Assembly: GCA_937901225.1 (NCBI GenBank) | Contig: CALCGX010000136.1 | Span: 1 to 31,668 of the forward strand | Direction of reading: 5' to 3' | DNA: 31,668 bases | DNA from: an uncultured Bacteroidales bacterium | Lineage (GTDB): Bacteria > Bacteroidota > Bacteroidia > Bacteroidales > Paludibacteraceae | Shown here: positions 1 to 8,931 of the stretch, one piece after another | Layout: the number at the start of each line of letters is the position of its first letter | How positions within the stretch are numbered: the first letter of the stretch is position 1 | The notes under the pieces: generated by a model | What the model was told of the DNA's origin: nothing | The model's database searches: none | Seen by the model: only the letters and a program-made list of their open reading frames with translations | Made by a program: the position numbers and the translations under genes

Positions 1-104
1 CTCCTATCTTCAGTTGACGATCTTCCATTTACAATAGTTTAATAATCCTATGCAATATTCGCAATAATAATCCTCATTTACAAAATTTTTTATAAAAATA
101 TTCC

Positions 105-112
105 TATCTTTG
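105..112 (+). promoter_or_regulatory. Possible -7 box of the polysaccharide operon
   Basis: TATCTTTG fits the Bacteroidota -7 consensus TAnnTTTG and lies 20 bases before the first start codon. No TTTG is present at the usual 19-21-base distance upstream, so the -33 element is poor. The surrounding 131 bases are very AT-rich and show no gene. Confidence 0.45.
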
Positions 113-131
113 CCATATAAATGATTCATCT

Positions 132-1085
132 ATGAGAAATTCGCATGAAAATACCTCTTTGATACCTAATGTTTCGGTAATCGTTCCCATTTTTAATACG
201 GAACCATATTTACGTGAATCATTGAATAGCATTTGTCACCAAACGCTAAAGGAGATAGAAATTATTCTTGTAAATGATGGTTCTACGGATGGTTCGCAAG
301 AGATTATCGAAGAATATGCGGCGAACGATTCGAGAATAATTACCTTTTATCAACCAAATCAAGGATTGTCTGTTGCACGCAATAGCGGTATGCGACTAGC
401 AAAAGGCGAATATATCTATTTTATGGATAGCGATGATTGGTTAGAACATGATGCTATGGATGTGTGCTATCAGAAGGCGATACATGGTAATGTAGATGTT
501 GTATTGTTTGATGCATTGTCGTTTGTGGACGGAGTGGAAAAATGTTCTGAAGAAATACAGAATGATTATGACAGACGTAAATTATTGCAATCTGATGTAA
601 ATCAGGCAATGTCTGCTAAACAATTGTTTAAGCAAATGATTCAGAGTGGAGCAATGCGGGCATCGGCTTGCTTGAATTTTATCCGTCGAGATTTGTTGGT
701 AAAAAATGATTTGACTTTTGAAGAGGGATTGATTCACGAAGATGAATTGTTTACACCACAACTATATGCTTTGGCAAGTACAATGATGTATATACCTCGT
801 ATGTTTTTCCATCGTCGAGTTAGACATGGATCAATAATGACATCTGTAAAAATAGAAAAAACGCTGGAGTCATTATGTCATATTATTAGTGAATTATGTG
901 CTTTCGCTATATCTCATTTCGGGGTTAGATGGGTAATATATTTACGTTGTTACGAACTGGCTGTATATGCTAATAATCTTAAAAAAGATTATATAAAACA
1001 ACAATTGCCGCATTGTTGGAAAAGAATCAGTAGATGCTATAAATGGTTTAATTATTGTAGAAAGATAAAAAAGCATTTATTATGA
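132..1085 (+). CDS. Family 2 glycosyltransferase
   Basis: A 317-residue GT-A fold glycosyltransferase, probably cytoplasmic, transferring a sugar from a nucleotide donor to a growing lipid-linked glycan. The GT2 nucleotide-binding start (VSVIVPIFN, about residues 14-22), the NDGSTD motif at 48-53 and the DSDDW metal-binding motif at 99-103 are all visible. The C-terminal third is basic and divergent, as is usual in capsule GT2 enzymes, so donor and acceptor cannot be predicted. It is the first gene of the operon in this window, and its stop overlaps the next start by four bases (ATGA), which suggests translational coupling. Confidence 0.93.
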   Translation: MRNSHENTSLIPNVSVIVPIFNTEPYLRESLNSICHQTLKEIEIILVNDGSTDGSQEIIEEYAANDSRIITFYQPNQGLSVARNSGMRLAKGEYIYFMDSDDWLEHDAMDVCYQKAIHGNVDVVLFDALSFVDGVEKCSEEIQNDYDRRKLLQSDVNQAMSAKQLFKQMIQSGAMRASACLNFIRRDLLVKNDLTFEEGLIHEDELFTPQLYALASTMMYIPRMFFHRRVRHGSIMTSVKIEKTLESLCHIISELCAFAISHFGVRWVIYLRCYELAVYANNLKKDYIKQQLPHCWKRISRCYKWFNYCRKIKKHLL

Positions 1086-2044
1086 AAACTAATCCACTTG
1101 TATCAATCATAATGCCAGCATACAATGCGTCTGCGTATATCGCAGAGGCGATTGAGTCAGTGTTAGATCAAACATGGACGAATTGGGAATTGATAATCGT
1201 GGATGATGGAAGCACGGATGATACGTTACAAATTGCTCAACAATATGCTGCGAAAGATAATCGTATACAAGTGTATCATCAATCCAATCAGGGTGGATGT
1301 GTAGCTAGAAACACGGCATTAAAACATATAAATGGCGATTATGTGCAGTATTTGGATGCTGATGATAAATTACATGCCGAGAAATTGTCTTTACAATTGG
1401 TAGAAAATGTCGATGAAGATACGATAATATATGGATCTTGCTTACGTTTGTTAACTAATGGTCAATGTGTAGATGCTTCTATGGCGATGTTTGCTCAAAA
1501 TTATCTTCCTGCAATAGATGCACAAGTAGCAATTTGGGAAAATCACTTAAATTCTTTCCCGTATTCTACCTATCTACTTCCAAGGAATTTAGTAATGGCT
1601 GTTGGCAATTGGAATGAACATTTGGTGCGTGCTCAAGATTGCGAATATATGGCACGGGTGCTGGCTCTAGCCAAAAAGTTGGTATATGTCCAAGACGCGA
1701 TATTTTACTATCGTCAAGTGGAGAATAGTGTTAGTTGTAAGCCATTATCACGCCAACAGTTGCAATCAGAAGCGATAGTGTGTGATGTGATAGCAGATAT
1801 TATTTTGACATATTCCAAGTCAGTACCTGCCGTACGTGCTTGCGAAATACACTATACAGATGTACTTACGGCCTGGTATCCACAAAATAGATTTTTGGTA
1901 AAAGATATGGTGAAGTCAATGAATGTACGTGGCTTGAATTTGAATTTTGAAAATCGTGGTCGTTTATTCCATATGCTGAAAAATATTTTCGGTTGGCGAG
2001 TGGCTGTTAGAATAATAAAATTAAAAAACATTATACGTTTATGA
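1082..2044 (+). CDS. Family 2 glycosyltransferase
   Basis: A 320-residue GT2 enzyme. PLVSIIMPAYN lies at the N-terminus, DDGSTDD at 41-47 and the LDADD metal-binding motif at 91-95. It is a different sequence from the preceding glycosyltransferase, although both share the NQG..VARN segment typical of this family, so they probably add different residues of the repeat unit. It overlaps the genes on both sides by four bases. The substrate is unknown. Confidence 0.93.
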   Translation: MKTNPLVSIIMPAYNASAYIAEAIESVLDQTWTNWELIIVDDGSTDDTLQIAQQYAAKDNRIQVYHQSNQGGCVARNTALKHINGDYVQYLDADDKLHAEKLSLQLVENVDEDTIIYGSCLRLLTNGQCVDASMAMFAQNYLPAIDAQVAIWENHLNSFPYSTYLLPRNLVMAVGNWNEHLVRAQDCEYMARVLALAKKLVYVQDAIFYYRQVENSVSCKPLSRQQLQSEAIVCDVIADIILTYSKSVPAVRACEIHYTDVLTAWYPQNRFLVKDMVKSMNVRGLNLNFENRGRLFHMLKNIFGWRVAVRIIKLKNIIRL

Positions 2045-3156
2045 AGAAAATAAGACCGATAGCAATATATCTTCCTCAATATCATCCATTTAAGGAAAAC
2101 AATGAATGGTGGGGAGAGGGGTTTACAGAATGGACCAATGTAGTAAAAGGAACTCCTCGTTTTAATGGGCATTATCAGCCACATCTGCCTGCAGATTTGG
2201 GTTTCTATGATTTACGTTTGCCAGAAGTACGTGAAAAGCAAGCAAGAATGGCAAAAGATTATGGAATATATGGTTTTTGTTATTATCATTATTGGTTTAA
2301 TGGAAAACTGTTAATGGAGCGTCCTTTAAGCGAGGTTTTGGAGTTGGGGAAACCGGATTTTCCATTTTGTATGTGTTGGGCCAATGAGAATTGGACTCGA
2401 AGTTGGGATGGCGCAGAAAAGCAAGTGTTGATAAAACAAGAGTATTCTGTAGAAGATGATATAGCACATATTAAGTATTTGTTGAAATATTTTAAGGATC
2501 CTAGATATATACGAATAGATGGCAAGCCTGTATTTATAATTTATAAGGAAGATGTATTGCCTAATGTGAAAGATACAATTCGTGTTTTTCGAGAAGAAGC
2601 GCGTAAGGAGGGGATAGATTTGTATTTATGTTGTTTTGAGCGTTGCTCTCAAATTTCTGAGAAAAATCTCCTGGTCTATGGCTTTGATGCTATGATTGAA
2701 TTTCAACCATTTTCTACGACATTTGCGAAATATGAACAAGATTTGTTGCAATTGAGTTTATGGGAACGAATTGTAAAAAAAGTAAAAAAAGAGATTTGTC
2801 GTATGATTAATGTCGAGTTTGTACGCAAAGATAGAATTGTTGATTATGAGAAATTCATCAAGTATGATATAGAATTATTCAGGCCTGATAGAAAATGTTA
2901 TCCTTGTGTTCTTCCTATGTGGGATAATTCTGCTCGACGCCCTCAGAATATGGCTACAATATTTAAAAATAGTACCCCTGCATTATTTGAATGGTGGTGT
3001 AGAATGAAAATTAAATTATTTAATCCATTCTCTAAAGAAGAAAATCTCTTTTTTATTAATGCTTGGAATGAATGGGCTGAAGGAAATCATTTGGAGCCAG
3101 ATCAAAGATGGGGTAAACAATATTTAGAGGCATTTAAGCGAGCATTGAATGGATAA
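2041..3156 (+). CDS. WbsX-family polysaccharide biosynthesis protein
   Basis: A 371-residue protein with the hallmarks of the WbsX family (Glyco_tran_WbsX, also annotated as a GH99-like domain). These are the N-terminal IAIYLPQYHP followed by NEWWGEGFTEW, a central WANENWTRSWDG segment, and the C-terminal NAWNEWAEGNHLEPD. The length fits the family. WbsX proteins occur in O-antigen and capsule loci and are thought to be glycosyltransferases or glycan-processing enzymes; the reaction is not well established. The gene overlaps the preceding gene by 4 bases and the following one by 8 bases. Confidence 0.92.
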   Translation: MKKIRPIAIYLPQYHPFKENNEWWGEGFTEWTNVVKGTPRFNGHYQPHLPADLGFYDLRLPEVREKQARMAKDYGIYGFCYYHYWFNGKLLMERPLSEVLELGKPDFPFCMCWANENWTRSWDGAEKQVLIKQEYSVEDDIAHIKYLLKYFKDPRYIRIDGKPVFIIYKEDVLPNVKDTIRVFREEARKEGIDLYLCCFERCSQISEKNLLVYGFDAMIEFQPFSTTFAKYEQDLLQLSLWERIVKKVKKEICRMINVEFVRKDRIVDYEKFIKYDIELFRPDRKCYPCVLPMWDNSARRPQNMATIFKNSTPALFEWWCRMKIKLFNPFSKEENLFFINAWNEWAEGNHLEPDQRWGKQYLEAFKRALNG

Positions 3157-4033
3157 AGTATTAGTAATCATAGTAACTTACAATGCGCATGATTGGATTC
3201 ATCAATGTTTGAATTCGGTGGATATGGAGCGTTACAATGCGTTTGTGGTGGATAATGCTTCTACGGATGATACGTTGTCTATTCTGCAGGAGGAATATCC
3301 AAAGGCAATTGTGCGTGAAATGGACAAGAATCTGGGCTTTGGACAAGCTAATAACATCGGTTTGCGCTATGCATTGGACAATGGATATGATTATGTATTG
3401 CTCCTCAATCAAGATGCCTGGTTACTGCCTGATACAATTGAAAAACTGATAGCAGCGCAAAAACAGCATCTGGAGTATTGGATTTTATCACCATTGCAGA
3501 TGAATACAGAGCAAGGAGGAGTGGAACGACATTTTGCTCGGTTCTGCGAGCAGAGCAATATAGATTTCTACTCTAAAAAAATCGAAAATGTTGGTTTTGT
3601 TAATGCTGCTGTTTGGTTTGTGTCAAGACAATGCGTTGAAGTGGTTGGTGGTTTCGATTCCATTTTTCCGCATTATGGAGAAGATAACGATTACATTCGT
3701 CGAGTGCAGTATTGGGGAGGTCAAATAGGGGTTGATACTGCCACTATTGCATACCATGAGCATCCTATAGCAAAAAAAGAGATGACTTTAGAACAAGAAA
3801 TTTATCGTCAACGATTGGTTTACATGGGGATATGGAAAGATATAAATTACTCTGCTGTAAGAGGGGTTATTGCTTGTTGGAGTGTTTTGTGTCGTAAGTT
3901 GTTAAAATCACTACTGCATGCTGACATGAGGGACTTGAAATTATACTGGTGCGCATGGGTGGAGGCATATAGTTTGAAAAAAGAAATTATACTTCATAGA
4001 CAACTATCAAAAAAGAAGGGAGCATTTCTATGA
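3149..4033 (+). CDS. Family 2 glycosyltransferase, rhamnosyltransferase-like
   Basis: A 294-residue GT2 enzyme of the subgroup that includes WbbL-type rhamnosyltransferases. Visible motifs are VLVIIVTYNA at the start, VDNASTDDT at about 34-42, NLGFGQANNIG at about 61-71, LLNQDAW at about 85-91 (in place of DxD) and a later GEDNDYIRRV segment resembling the ED acceptor-side motif. A rhamnose or deoxysugar donor is a family-based guess only. Its start lies 8 bases inside wbsX and its stop overlaps the acyltransferase start by four bases. Confidence 0.9.
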   Translation: MDKVLVIIVTYNAHDWIHQCLNSVDMERYNAFVVDNASTDDTLSILQEEYPKAIVREMDKNLGFGQANNIGLRYALDNGYDYVLLLNQDAWLLPDTIEKLIAAQKQHLEYWILSPLQMNTEQGGVERHFARFCEQSNIDFYSKKIENVGFVNAAVWFVSRQCVEVVGGFDSIFPHYGEDNDYIRRVQYWGGQIGVDTATIAYHEHPIAKKEMTLEQEIYRQRLVYMGIWKDINYSAVRGVIACWSVLCRKLLKSLLHADMRDLKLYWCAWVEAYSLKKEIILHRQLSKKKGAFL

Positions 4034-4533
4034 ATAGTATAGGTTTGTTGAAACAAGATTTTCTGCATTGGGCTCAGGTAGAGCAACTTTCAGCAGATAG
4101 TGGCATGTTGAGCTTATTTTTTAAGAATAAAGCGTTTCGTTCTGTAGCGTACTATCGTATGCGTAGAAGTGGGATGGCCTTACGGATAGTTCAACGTATT
4201 TTACGCATTCTATTGCCAGAGCAAGAGTGTTTATATATCAAAACCTCACAAATCGGGGGGGGGCTATATATACAGCATGGTTTTGCCACGATAATAACTG
4301 CCGAGTCAATAGGTAAGAATGTTTGGATCAATCAACAAGTAACGATTGGATACAATGGTGACAAAGCTCCAATCATTGGAGATAATGTGGTGATTTATGC
4401 AGGGGCAAAAGTAGTGGGTGGAGTACGAGTAGGCAATAATGTAACTATAGGGGCAAATGCTGTGGTTACAAAAGATATCCCAGATAATAGTGTCGTAGGC
4501 GGTGTGCCTGCCAAAATTTTAAAAATGAAATAA
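4030..4533 (+). CDS. Hexapeptide-repeat acyltransferase, serine acetyltransferase-like
   Basis: A 167-residue left-handed beta-helix protein of the CysE/LbH_SAT type. The helical N-terminus (about 1-65) is followed by hexapeptide repeats from about residue 72 (QIGGGLYIQHG, SIGKNVWIN, IIGDNVVIYAGAKVVGG, VRVGNNVTIGANAVVTKDIP) and the closing VVGGVPAKILK. It lacks the long N-terminal domain of true CysE. In a capsule locus, the likely role is O- or N-acetylation of a sugar with acetyl-CoA. The codons for GGG in the first repeat form an uninterrupted run of nine G, which is unusual in such AT-rich DNA and could make the gene phase-variable. Confidence 0.9.
   Translation: MNSIGLLKQDFLHWAQVEQLSADSGMLSLFFKNKAFRSVAYYRMRRSGMALRIVQRILRILLPEQECLYIKTSQIGGGLYIQHGFATIITAESIGKNVWINQQVTIGYNGDKAPIIGDNVVIYAGAKVVGGVRVGNNVTIGANAVVTKDIPDNSVVGGVPAKILKMK
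4255..4263 (+). repeat. Nine-G homopolymer inside the acyltransferase gene
   Basis: Nine consecutive G encode three glycines of the first hexapeptide coil. A change of one or two G would shift the frame and truncate the protein after about 80 residues. Tracts of this length are typical slipped-strand contingency loci in other bacteria; whether this one varies is not known. Confidence 0.75.
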
Positions 4534-4534
4534 T

Positions 4535-5653
4535 ATGAAAGAATTATTGAGAAAATTATTACGAGGTTGGAGAATATATAAAAACAGAAGGACTTATTAT
4601 CGTTTGTATGATCAAATGATGGAGAAAAATTCTATACCGCAAAAATATGCTGATGGTGAGAAAGAATGGTTGCAAATTTGGCATTCTTACGATGAAAATA
4701 TTAAACCTTATGCTTATCGGGTTTTTTCTAGATACGTAGGTAACAACATGGATATCTTACCATTGGAAGTCTTTGCAAATGTGGTAGAGCCTGTTATGAT
4801 GCCACAAAAATTTGTAGGATACTATGGCGATAAAAATATGTTACCACGCTTGGTAGAAAGAGGATATTTACCTACGACATATTTGAGAAATATCAATGGT
4901 ACTTATTATACAGATAAATATGAGGTAATACAGGAAGATAATCTTTCGCAGTTGTTAGTTAAAATACCTGTAAGTTCCATTATTGTTAAACCATCACTAG
5001 AAGGATCTGGTCGGGGCGTGGATATGTTTTACAGGAATGATACTAATGAATGGATAAATCAAAGGCAAAACCGATTAACTTTAGATTATCTAAAACAAAC
5101 ATATAAAAAAAATTACTTGATACAAGAAAAGGCAGCGCAATCTAACTATTTGGCTCAATTCAATTCTACATCGGTGAATACAATTCGCATGGCTGTATAT
5201 CGCAATGAAAAGAATGATGTAGAAATTCTAGGTGCGGTGTTGAGAATAGGGGCCTCTGGTTCCATAATGGATAATGCCCATCAAGGTGGAGTGTTCTGTG
5301 GGATAGATGATGATGGCGTATTGAACAAATACGTTTGTAATTATTTGGGAGTTAAATATGAAATATTCAATGACATTGATTTTGCGAATAATATCTATAA
5401 GATTCCGAATTATGAGCAAGTAAAACTTTTTGCAACAAATGTTATAAAAACGGTTTTACATCATAATATCATAGCACTAGATATATATATGGATGTTGAT
5501 GATTGCCCGAAATTAATAGAATTAAATGTTGGTAGTTTTAGTGCCTGGTTCTTCCAATTTGCAGGAAATCCTACTTTAGGAAAGTATACACAGGAGATAA
5601 TGGAGCGTTGTCGAAATAATTATACTATAGGAGGATTTACAATTAATATATAA
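4535..5653 (+). CDS. Sugar-transfer-associated ATP-grasp protein
   Basis: A 372-residue protein matching the ATPgrasp_ST family (sugar-transfer-associated ATP-grasp). Visible are SSIIVKPSLEGSGRGVDMF (ATP-binding lysine and glycine-rich loop, about 149-167), SVNTIRMAVY, the GGVFCGID region and the Mg-binding C-terminal acid/Asn segment KLIELNVG. ATP-grasp ligases form an acyl phosphate and join it to an amine, alcohol or thiol. Members of this family sit beside glycosyltransferases, and their substrate is not known to me. The gene starts one base after the acyltransferase stop and belongs to the same operon. Confidence 0.85.
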   Translation: MKELLRKLLRGWRIYKNRRTYYRLYDQMMEKNSIPQKYADGEKEWLQIWHSYDENIKPYAYRVFSRYVGNNMDILPLEVFANVVEPVMMPQKFVGYYGDKNMLPRLVERGYLPTTYLRNINGTYYTDKYEVIQEDNLSQLLVKIPVSSIIVKPSLEGSGRGVDMFYRNDTNEWINQRQNRLTLDYLKQTYKKNYLIQEKAAQSNYLAQFNSTSVNTIRMAVYRNEKNDVEILGAVLRIGASGSIMDNAHQGGVFCGIDDDGVLNKYVCNYLGVKYEIFNDIDFANNIYKIPNYEQVKLFATNVIKTVLHHNIIALDIYMDVDDCPKLIELNVGSFSAWFFQFAGNPTLGKYTQEIMERCRNNYTIGGFTINI

Positions 5654-5659
5654 AATAGA

Positions 5660-6622
5660 ATGATTAGTTTTATTGTTATAGGTAAAAACGAGGGTTGGAA
5701 GCTAAAATTATGCTTTGATTCTATTCGAAAGGTGGTTCTTCTAGATCAAATTGAGAACTATGAGGTTATTTATGTGGATAGCCGCTCTTCAGATGATAGT
5801 ATAGCATTGGCTAAAACATATCCTAAAACTAGAGTCTTCTTGGTAACAGGCGAATGTAATGCTGGCGTTGGAAGGAATATTGGAGCGAAAGCAGCCGTAG
5901 GAGATATATTGTTTTTCGTGGATGGGGATATGGAACTTCAACCCAACTTTATAAAACATGTATTATGTGATGATGAAAAAAGGCTTATTTACCCATTTAT
6001 ATCGGGATTGCATTTAAATATAGTATATAATTCGCAATGGATTATGCAATATACTCATCTGCAAAAACATCCCAAAGATGTCACTGAATATTACCAGCAA
6101 ATCACAGGAGGCTTGTTTATGGTAGAAAGAAAATATTGGGAAGAATTAGGGGGCATAGATACACGCTTGCGTGCGAATGAGGATTATGACTTCGGATTGA
6201 GAATGTCTGAACGAAGCATTAAATTGTGTAGAAAATGTCAATTATTGGTGAAACATCATACAACGCCATATAATTTGCGTAGTACTTATGTTACATGGGC
6301 AAAGTACTCAGCAGTAGTGTTTAGAAAACATTTTACAAATATGGAGTATTGGAAACATCTTTTAATCCCCGCGCAATATACAGCATTTACATTACTGGGG
6401 TGTTTGGCAAGTATGATTATTGGTACGATTTTTTACCCATCATGTTGGTGGTTATTATTGCTTGTGGGGTATCTATTGATTTTGTTAAGAAAAGCAAAAA
6501 GGCAAAATGAAGTGAAGATTATAAAGATGATTTGGTTAGTGGTGAAACGGGATATTGTTTTCTTAACATCCATTCTATGTTTTTGGCCAAAAGCAATTGA
6601 ATTGAAATACGAGGAGAAATAA
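5660..6622 (+). CDS. Membrane-associated family 2 glycosyltransferase
   Basis: A 320-residue GT2 enzyme: ISFIVIGKNEG at the N-terminus, YVDSRSSDDS around 34-43, a GVGRNIGA segment, the DGD metal motif (FFVDGDMEL, about 90-98) and the acceptor-side NEDYDFGLR. Two hydrophobic segments at about 238-285 should anchor the C-terminus in the inner membrane. This arrangement is typical of enzymes extending undecaprenyl-linked glycans. The donor sugar is unknown. Six-base gaps separate it from both neighbours. Confidence 0.9.
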   Translation: MISFIVIGKNEGWKLKLCFDSIRKVVLLDQIENYEVIYVDSRSSDDSIALAKTYPKTRVFLVTGECNAGVGRNIGAKAAVGDILFFVDGDMELQPNFIKHVLCDDEKRLIYPFISGLHLNIVYNSQWIMQYTHLQKHPKDVTEYYQQITGGLFMVERKYWEELGGIDTRLRANEDYDFGLRMSERSIKLCRKCQLLVKHHTTPYNLRSTYVTWAKYSAVVFRKHFTNMEYWKHLLIPAQYTAFTLLGCLASMIIGTIFYPSCWWLLLLVGYLLILLRKAKRQNEVKIIKMIWLVVKRDIVFLTSILCFWPKAIELKYEEK

Positions 6623-6628
6623 GTTGTT

Positions 6629-7987
6629 ATGGTTTTTGCTACGGTACAATTGACATACTATTTAATAGCATTAGTATTGATGCTATGGATGATGTGGAGA
6701 TACAGACAAAGTTTATTCCTCTTGCTTTTATTGTTACTTGCGTTTAATGGTCCTTTAAGTTATTTTCTACCATCGGGGCCTCAAGTAATGCGAGTTGTGA
6801 CAACGGTATTAGCAACTTATCTGTTGGTGCAGTACAATGTGTTTAAACATTGGGAGCAATTGAAAGGGCTTGTGATTTTATTTGGTATTTTATCCATATA
6901 TTTCCTCTATGTGTCATTGATTAAATGGCAAGATGGATTGCTATTTACTCTTGGTCAATACTCGAAGTATTATGTGCCTTTTACATGTTATTTACTATTT
7001 GCGGTATGGATGGAAAAATCTCCACAAAGTTTGGAGTATATCAATGTGTTTTTTCGAGAGTTGATTTATATTCAGATCTTATCTGGTGTTTTGTTGAAGG
7101 CTATCATGCTTAACATGCATTTTTGGGAAGGTATGGTAGGAACATTTGGACAGCCCCAAGGAGGAGGGGCTGGTACTAGTTTCCCGCTTGTTGCGCTGGC
7201 ATGGGTATGCGTGAATACCAACATGAATATTAAGGGATGGAAATCATGGGCTTTCTTGGCGGGATTGTTGTTAATAGGTATCATGACAGGTAAACGTGCT
7301 GTGGTTGTACTTTTCCCTTTATTCTTTGTGATCTTTGCGTTGTATGTCGCTCGTAAAAAATATCCAAAGATGGTAATGACCGTTATTGTATTAGCCCCAT
7401 TGTTGTTTTATTTTGGTTTGCGATTAACGCCAACACTTAATCCAGAACATAAGGTATGGGGTAGTTTTGATATTGAGTACGCATTGAATTATGGTAAAGA
7501 TTATTCTATGGGTGAAACGGATCAATATGGTAATCGCGAAAAAGGTGTAGGACGCGTAGGCGCAACGCTATTGATGTGGGAGTGGATTAAGGATGTGGAA
7601 AATTATGATACGCATTCTTTGTTTGGTCATGGAGTGGAGCGTATTTTCAAGTCGAATGATTTTGAACATTATTACGATAAAGATTACAATTTTGGTATTA
7701 ATCATCGCGGTAGTATGACGGGTGTGGTAATGTGGTATTTGGCATTTGGATTGATCGGACTAATCTTATTTATGCTATATTATTGGTTCTTTTTCAAGAT
7801 TATTAGGTACTTGCGATTGCGTTTTGCGCTATATGGTATGGTGATGTTTGATTTTATTTTATACAATGCACAGATGATTCGTGAACCATTTATATGTGTG
7901 CTAGTAATATTTGTAATGTATTATTCACGATTGAAATACACAAATAAAGGTATATTTATAGGAAGCAATAATTTAAATTTAGTTTAA
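6629..7987 (+). CDS. Polytopic membrane protein, O-antigen polymerase/ligase-like
   Basis: A 452-residue protein dominated by hydrophobic segments (roughly ten to twelve predicted by eye). A large hydrophilic loop at about 270-365 contains GHGVERIFKSN and GINHRGSMTG. This topology, with one long periplasmic loop near the C-terminus, is that of Wzy polymerases and WaaL-type ligases. It is the only candidate polymerase in the locus. Sequence in this family is poorly conserved, so polymerase versus ligase cannot be decided by eye. Transcribed with its neighbours (gaps of 6 and 1 bases). Confidence 0.8.
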   Translation: MVFATVQLTYYLIALVLMLWMMWRYRQSLFLLLLLLLAFNGPLSYFLPSGPQVMRVVTTVLATYLLVQYNVFKHWEQLKGLVILFGILSIYFLYVSLIKWQDGLLFTLGQYSKYYVPFTCYLLFAVWMEKSPQSLEYINVFFRELIYIQILSGVLLKAIMLNMHFWEGMVGTFGQPQGGGAGTSFPLVALAWVCVNTNMNIKGWKSWAFLAGLLLIGIMTGKRAVVVLFPLFFVIFALYVARKKYPKMVMTVIVLAPLLFYFGLRLTPTLNPEHKVWGSFDIEYALNYGKDYSMGETDQYGNREKGVGRVGATLLMWEWIKDVENYDTHSLFGHGVERIFKSNDFEHYYDKDYNFGINHRGSMTGVVMWYLAFGLIGLILFMLYYWFFFKIIRYLRLRFALYGMVMFDFILYNAQMIREPFICVLVIFVMYYSRLKYTNKGIFIGSNNLNLV

Positions 7988-7988
7988 G

Positions 7989-8918
7989 ATGAAACGACCA
8001 GTATATAATGCTTTTAAAAGTTTATTATTGAATAGGAGGCATTTTGTTGCAGCAATCGTATCTAGATTGTCTTATTTGATACCTAATGATGCGTTATATT
8101 TAAAAATTCTATATAGACTAGAATTTAAACGTAAGTTAGATTTAAATAATCCCATTACGTATAGTGAGAAATTACAATGGTTGAAACTATACTACCATAA
8201 TCCAATGCATACAATTATGGCGGATAAATATGCTGTGAAACAATATGTGAAGAATCTAGTAGGGGAAAAATATGTAATACCAACGTTATTTGTGTGGGAT
8301 TGTGTGGAGGATATTGAGTGGGAAAAATTGCCGCAGCAATTTGTTTTAAAAACTACGCATGATGGCGGCAATTTTGGTGTTATAATATGTAAGGATAAAA
8401 GTAAATTAGATATTTCTTCCGTTGAAAAAAGATTGCGTAGGTCTCTCAATAGAAACACGTTTATGTTGGGGAGAGAGTGGCCATATAAAAATATCAAACC
8501 ACAAATTGTTGCGGAAAAATACATCGAAGATACTACTCAAGGTGAATTGAGAGATTATAAGTTTTTTTGTTTTGATGGAGTAGTAAAGGCTATGTTAATA
8601 GCATCTGGTAGACAATCACATGGAGATGTCTGTATTGATTACTTTGATAGGGATTTTAATTGGTTGCCAATTCGTAAGTCACATAAAAATGCAGAAATAC
8701 ACCCACAGCAACCTCAATTATTAACTCAAATGATTGCTTTAGCAGAAACGATGTCCAAGAGCATTCCGCACGTCCGTGTTGATTTGTATGAGGCAAATGG
8801 TAATATCTTTTTTGGAGAGTTCACTTTTTTTAGTTCTGGAGGATTAACACCATTTCGCCCAGAAGAATATGATTATCAATTTGGAGAATGGTTAACTTTA
8901 CCTGAAAAAATGATTTAG
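7989..8918 (+). CDS. TupA-like ATP-grasp protein
   Basis: A 309-residue protein with the signature of the TupA-like ATP-grasp family: LDLNNPITYSEKLQWLKLYY near the N-terminus, MADKYAVKQYV, the ATP-binding FVLKTTHDGGNFG segment, and C-terminal HVRVDLYEANGNIFFGEFTF. The namesake TupA is linked to teichuronopeptide synthesis in an alkaliphilic Bacillus, where uronic acid polymers are combined with peptide. By analogy, this enzyme may form an amide between an amino acid and a uronic acid. That is inference, but it fits the neighbouring uronate epimerase. Confidence 0.87.
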   Translation: MKRPVYNAFKSLLLNRRHFVAAIVSRLSYLIPNDALYLKILYRLEFKRKLDLNNPITYSEKLQWLKLYYHNPMHTIMADKYAVKQYVKNLVGEKYVIPTLFVWDCVEDIEWEKLPQQFVLKTTHDGGNFGVIICKDKSKLDISSVEKRLRRSLNRNTFMLGREWPYKNIKPQIVAEKYIEDTTQGELRDYKFFCFDGVVKAMLIASGRQSHGDVCIDYFDRDFNWLPIRKSHKNAEIHPQQPQLLTQMIALAETMSKSIPHVRVDLYEANGNIFFGEFTFFSSGGLTPFRPEEYDYQFGEWLTLPEKMI

Positions 8919-8931
8919 TTAAAAACATATT

